A program made the translations under genes and the position numbers. From Spartinivicinus poritis (GTDB taxonomy: Bacteria > Pseudomonadota > Gammaproteobacteria > Pseudomonadales > Zooshikellaceae), in the NCBI RefSeq assembly GCF_028858535.1, contig NZ_JAPMOU010000003.1:124001-188000 (forward strand): DNA of 64,000 nucleotides, written 5' to 3'. Shown in pieces: positions 60,300 to 64,000 of this stretch. The notes under the pieces were generated by a model, which had not been told where the DNA came from, did not search any database, and saw only the letters and a program-made list of their open reading frames with translations. The stretch's first letter is position 1. Every line of letters starts with the position of its first letter.

Positions 60300-62192
60300 T
60301 TAATTACGCTCAATTTCAGCACTTTCTCGTAAGTTCTGTTGCAATGAAGCCGTCATTTGTCTACCTTGCTGATCCGTCAGATAGCGAGCAATAAACTGTT
60401 TTTGCTGTCCATCTTCTTTCACTTTTTCTGGTGTTTTCACTGAATTTAAAGCAATGATTGCCATATTGCCACCTAATAATGTTGCTTGGCTAAAGCTTTG
60501 CTTATCTTCGCTTGGACGAGGCATTTTAAAGCTTTCTGCTATCAGTTGGCGGGGTAAATTAGCTGCGCTTCGTTTAATATTCTCTGCTTTTTTAAGCTCA
60601 AGTCCTGCTTCAGTTGCCACAGACTCTAAAGTTTTACCCTCTTTTAACTGTGCAAGTAGTTGCTCCACTTGCGCATTCATTTTTTCTTCAGCTTGTTTAT
60701 TAGTGATGGCTGTTTTTACTGTCTCAGTTACTTGATCAAGGGGCTTAATTGCCGCAAGCTTACGGTCTTTCAAACGAACAACAACCCACTTGCCTTCATC
60801 GACCTCGATAGCTTTACTATTTTCTGAGTCTTGAACTACTTCTTCAGAAAATGCCTCATTCACTAACGCTTTATTAGCGAACAGCCCTTTGCCACCATTA
60901 GCATCAAAATAATCAGAAGTTTGAACAGCCAATTCAAACTCATCTGCTAGCGCTGTCAAAGAATCTGATTCATATGCTTTTAAACCAAACTCTTCTTTTT
61001 TCTCAGCAAAAGCCAGCTCAACCTTTTCCTGTTTTAAAGACTTTACTATTTCATCTTTCTTTTCAGCAATGCTTGGTATTTTCGCCTTATCAACTCCGGT
61101 AACCTTGATAATCTGATAACCAAAATCGTTTTTAACTGGCTCAGATACCTCTCCCTCTTTAAGGTCAGCCAACGCTAAATCAAACTCCTCACCAAAAAAT
61201 CCTTTTTCAACAACGCCTAAATCACCACCTTTTTCTGCTGATACTTTATCACTGGAATAAGCTTTAGCCAGCTTAGCAAAGTCTTCACCATTGGCTAACT
61301 TTTGTTTCACTTCATCAGCTAGCGCTTTAGCTTTTTCTTCTGTTAAATCGTCATTGATCTCAAATAAGATATGCGCAACTTGGCGGCGTTTTTTAGCTTC
61401 TTTTTCCAAGTCAGCAACAAGTGCATCATAGCGTTCTTGTACTTCTTTATCAGAAACCTCTATAGCCTCCAAGTACTTTGCACGATCCAGCACCACATAG
61501 TCGACTTGTATTTGTTCTGGGGTTTTAAAGTCGTCTTTATTAGCTTCGTAATATGCCTTAATTTCATCTTCTGTTGGCTTAACTTCAGCCTTTATTTTAT
61601 CCAACTGCAAAGTAAGATATTGGATACTACGAGTTTGTTGATCAAGCTTTAGTACGGTATTAATTTCATTATCCAGCACAAAGTCAGACGCACTAACACC
61701 TATTGTATATTGGTTAACCAATACTTGCTGACGTAAATACTGACGAAACTGTTGAGGAGATAGCCCTAATGAACTGATAGCTAGCTGAAACCGCTCTTTG
61801 CTGTATTTACCTTCCACCTGAAAGCTAGGGTTTTGCAAAATATACTCATTAATGACCTGGTCAGTAACATACATACCAGCCTCTTCAGCTGCCTGAACCA
61901 GTATTTGTTCATTAATTAATGATTCAATAGCACCTGAACGTAGTTCATCTTCATTAATTAATGAAGGATCAAAGTTATCCCCCATTTGTTGTATCAGCTG
62001 ATTGCGCTGGAACGTCATTGCTCGTTGTACTTCTTGAGGCGATATATCTACGCCATTGACAGTAGCAACACCATTATTGGTAGCAACCAAACGAATGGAC
62101 TCAAGCCCAAAAATAGCAAAAGAAAATATAATTAAGATAACAATAACCTTTGTTATCCAGCTTTGTGCATTATCCCTGATACCTTGCAGCAT
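60300..62192 (-). CDS. ppiD: Periplasmic folding chaperone/PPIase PpiD
   Basis: An inner-membrane-anchored chaperone acting near the Sec translocon. From ATG 62192 (GAGG SD 5-6 nt upstream) it begins MLQGIRDNAQSWITKVI, the family start; a longer frame to 62207 adds five residues. One TM helix (~15-33) is followed by a SurA-N-like domain, a parvulin rotamase domain (~260-360; H-I-L-F-E...F-A-K-L-A-K-A-Y-S-S-D...G-G-D-L-G) and a C-terminal domain. The length of 630 fits PpiD. Confidence 0.95.
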   Translation of the reverse strand: MLQGIRDNAQSWITKVIVILIIFSFAIFGLESIRLVATNNGVATVNGVDISPQEVQRAMTFQRNQLIQQMGDNFDPSLINEDELRSGAIESLINEQILVQAAEEAGMYVTDQVINEYILQNPSFQVEGKYSKERFQLAISSLGLSPQQFRQYLRQQVLVNQYTIGVSASDFVLDNEINTVLKLDQQTRSIQYLTLQLDKIKAEVKPTEDEIKAYYEANKDDFKTPEQIQVDYVVLDRAKYLEAIEVSDKEVQERYDALVADLEKEAKKRRQVAHILFEINDDLTEEKAKALADEVKQKLANGEDFAKLAKAYSSDKVSAEKGGDLGVVEKGFFGEEFDLALADLKEGEVSEPVKNDFGYQIIKVTGVDKAKIPSIAEKKDEIVKSLKQEKVELAFAEKKEEFGLKAYESDSLTALADEFELAVQTSDYFDANGGKGLFANKALVNEAFSEEVVQDSENSKAIEVDEGKWVVVRLKDRKLAAIKPLDQVTETVKTAITNKQAEEKMNAQVEQLLAQLKEGKTLESVATEAGLELKKAENIKRSAANLPRQLIAESFKMPRPSEDKQSFSQATLLGGNMAIIALNSVKTPEKVKEDGQQKQFIARYLTDQQGRQMTASLQQNLRESAEIERN

Positions 62193-62348
62193 ATTAACCT
62201 CGCACAACCGGGTGGCCAGTTGTCACTGTTACTTTGTTATGTTCAATGTGCCCTATTATGTAAAAAACCGGCTTATACAATAGTTAATGAAACATAGCCA
62301 GAAAAATATTTTTATTACTACCCTATAATTCAGGTTTATTACATATAA

Positions 62349-62376
62349 AAAAGGCGCATCAATTGATGCGCCTTTT
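62349..62376 (-). terminator. Terminator after tRNA-Asp
   Basis: A perfect palindromic stem (AAAAGGCGCATCAA paired with its complement) flanked by A/T-runs, just downstream of the tRNA on the minus strand. Confidence 0.9.
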
Positions 62377-62382
62377 AGTATT

Positions 62383-62459
62383 TGGCGGAGCGGACGGGAC
62401 TCGAACCCGCGACCCCCGGCGTGACAGGCCGGTATTCTAACCAACTGAACTACCGCTCC
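62383..62459 (-). tRNA. tRNA-Asp (anticodon GTC)
   Basis: Full cloverleaf on the minus strand: acceptor GGAGCGG/CCGCTCC, anticodon loop CTGTCAC (GTC), T loop TTCGAGT, and encoded CCA. It sits between hupB and ppiD. Confidence 0.98.
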
Positions 62460-62541
62460 AAATTCTGAGTAAATGTTATTATTAACACTTAACCCATAAA
62501 TTACTAAGGGCAGCTAGACTCAACTGCCCCCTTGAAGGCGC

Positions 62542-62814
62542 TTAGTTTACGGCATCCTTCAATGCTTTACCAGCTTTAAAGCTTGGAATTTTTGCAGCAG
62601 GTATTTGAATTGGTTCGCCTGTCTGTGGGTTACGTCCAGTACGTGCTGCACGCTCTTTGACAGAAAAAGTACCAAATCCCACCAAAACAACTTGATCACC
62701 ACCCTGTAAAGCTTTGGTGACTGAGTCGATCATTGCATCAAGAGCACGACCGGCAGCAGCTTTAGAAATATCAGCAGAAGCTGCAATTGCATCGATTAAC
62801 TCTGATTTGTTCAC
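62542..62814 (-). CDS. hupB: DNA-binding protein HU-beta
   Basis: A 90-residue HU protein starting [25 protein letters not shown], with the DNA-binding beta arm [14 protein letters not shown]. The start is GTG with an AGGGGA Shine-Dalgarno. It follows lon on the same strand with a 236-nt gap that probably holds its own promoter. Confidence 0.97.
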   Translation of the reverse strand: MNKSELIDAIAASADISKAAAGRALDAMIDSVTKALQGGDQVVLVGFGTFSVKERAARTGRNPQTGEPIQIPAAKIPSFKAGKALKDAVN

Positions 62815-62993
62815 TCTATTCCCCTTCTTTTGAGATATTTAGTAAACGCTTAACACAACATTCATTAAACTGTGTTTGGTAAGCGCGCATCAACACAAAT
62901 CTGTTTGCCAGACCATGCTGCTAATTTACGCAATGTTTAATTTATTTTTTAACGAAGCAGCAAAACTCAACAAGACGCCTGACCCGTGGTGCC

Positions 62994-63025
62994 AAAGCGA
63001 GTGGGGATTTATACCAACTCGCTTT
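62994..63025 (-). terminator. Stem-loop after lon
   Basis: A 9-bp inverted repeat (AAAGCGAGT/ACTCGCTTT) with a 14-nt loop, 25 nt beyond the lon stop. No U-run follows, so termination is uncertain. Confidence 0.4.
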
Positions 63026-63050
63026 CAAGACTGTCAAGGTAAACCCCTAA

Positions 63051-64000
63051 TTAGTGCGTATTAATACGCTCATTAGACTCATTAGTCTGTTGATCTTCAG
63101 ATGTTTTTACTACTTGTTCAGTCTCAGGTAGAGGCTCTGGCATATATTGCAAAGCAATCCCTAGCACCTCGTCAATCCACTTCACAGGGCGGATTTCCAA
63201 GTCTTCCTTAATATTATCAGGAATTTCTTTTAAATCACGCTGATTTTCATCTGGAATTATCACTGTTTTAATTCCACCACGATGAGCTGCCAGTAATTTC
63301 TCCTTTAAACCACCAATAGGCAACACTTGACCTCGTAGCGTAATCTCACCTGTCATTGCTACCTCAGCTTTCACAGGGATACCTGTCAGCACAGAGACGA
63401 GAGCTGTACACATCCCGATGCCTGCACTGGGACCATCTTTCGGTGTAGCGCCTTCAGGGACATGAATATGAATATCATTTTTTTCATGAAAATTACTGGG
63501 AATACCCAACACTTGTGAACGACTACGCACCACTGTCAAGGCAGCCTGAATTGACTCCTGCATCACATCGCCCAGTGATCCCGTTTTGGTTATACGTCCT
63601 TTACCAGGCACAGCAATAGTTTCAATGGTTAGCAGCTCACCACCCACTTGCGTCCAGGCCAAGCCTGTTACTTGACCTACTTGGTCTTCTTCTTCAGCTA
63701 AGCCATACTTGAATTTTCTGACACCTGAATAATGCTCAAGTTGTTCAGGCAAGACAACATCAATACCTTCTTGCCCCAGTGCGTGCTCTTTAACTATTTT
63801 ACGGCAAATTTTCGCAATTTCCCGCTCTAAACCACGCACCCCAGCTTCACGGGTATAGTAGCGAATCAGGCTACGCACGGTGTCTTTCGCAAACTCAACT
63901 TCTTTTTCCTTTAAACCATTAAGCTTTTTCTGCTTTGGTATTAAATACCGCAACGCAATATTCACTTTTTCATCTTCGGTGTAGCCTGGAATACGAATGA
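63051..64000 (-). CDS. lon: ATP-dependent protease Lon, C-terminal part (partial)
   Basis: The coding frame enters from beyond position 64000 (I-R-I-P-G-Y-T-E-D-E-K is encoded at the edge), so the gene is incomplete here. What is present is the end of the AAA+ domain and the whole protease domain. Catalytic Ser lies in K-D-G-P-S-A-G-I-G and Lys in G-G-L-K-E-K-L-L-A-A-H-R, forming the Ser-Lys dyad. A short acidic/polar tail follows. The lon-hupB-ppiD order is the classic one. Confidence 0.97.
   Translation of the reverse strand, partial: IRIPGYTEDEKVNIALRYLIPKQKKLNGLKEKEVEFAKDTVRSLIRYYTREAGVRGLEREIAKICRKIVKEHALGQEGIDVVLPEQLEHYSGVRKFKYGLAEEEDQVGQVTGLAWTQVGGELLTIETIAVPGKGRITKTGSLGDVMQESIQAALTVVRSRSQVLGIPSNFHEKNDIHIHVPEGATPKDGPSAGIGMCTALVSVLTGIPVKAEVAMTGEITLRGQVLPIGGLKEKLLAAHRGGIKTVIIPDENQRDLKEIPDNIKEDLEIRPVKWIDEVLGIALQYMPEPLPETEQVVKTSEDQQTNESNERINTH

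Noticed and set aside
62876-63064. A 62-codon plus-strand frame between hupB and lon
   Set aside because: No ribosome binding site and no recognisable protein; it spans the lon stem-loop and the hupB promoter zone.

Overview
The window is a 64 kb piece of an AT-rich gammaproteobacterial chromosome. Much of the backbone has the same gene neighbourhoods as Pseudomonas: lon-hupB-tRNA-Asp-ppiD-fabI, the two-binding-protein peptide transporter (yej/npp), mltD-gloB-methyltransferase-rnhA-dnaQ, nhaB-fimL-nudC, and cheR-cheV/flgA-flgM-flgN-ycgR. The low GC, polar flagellar gene arrangement, NhaB and secreted chitin/RTX proteins suggest a marine Oceanospirillales-type bacterium (inference; a Zooshikella-like genome would fit).

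Positions 1-19.5 kb are accessory. They hold a secreted four-domain chitin-active LPMO (GbpA type), a 3278-residue multidomain toxin on the minus strand, a four-gene lipoprotein operon (LPP20-like, LpoB-like, TPR lipoprotein, LPP20-like), a 2 kb strip of small and partly broken genes including an Imm8-type immunity protein, and an RTX-repeat protein. The toxin is the main discovery. From the N-terminus it shows a phospholipase D-like domain with two HKD motifs, an ExoY/edema-factor-like nucleotidyl cyclase domain with the catalytic Lys, Asp and His residues in register, a C80 autoprocessing cysteine protease domain (His1031/Cys1082), an unassigned Cys/His domain, a TcdA/TcdB-like hydrophobic pore/translocation region, and a long beta-rich tail.

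19.6-23.2 kb is the thiBPQ thiamine transport operon behind a TPP riboswitch. 23.3-28.1 kb is chemotaxis and flagellar (cheR, cheV, flgA, flgM, flgN, PilZ/YcgR), with a well-matched sigma-28 promoter before flgM and a sigma-54-like site before flgA. 28.1-33.3 kb is mixed: two arsenosugar-type glycosyltransferase genes, tRNA-Arg(CCT), an OGFr-domain protein, an isoaspartyl peptidase, an orphan tyrosine recombinase and small membrane proteins.

33.7-64 kb is conserved housekeeping: sulfite/nitrite reductase with DUF934, a CPA2 antiporter, AcuI-type reductase, SohB, an SCP2 protein, NudC, FimL, NhaB, DnaQ, RnhA, methyltransferase, GloB, MltD, the peptide transporter, YbaK, FabI, PpiD, tRNA-Asp, HU-beta, and the C-terminal part of Lon, which runs off the right edge. 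Two copies of a ~116-nt repeat (36049-36165 and 46424-46538) share a hairpin with compensatory base changes and conserved G/A-rich internal loops. They look like a dispersed structured element; the second copy runs into the end of rnhA.
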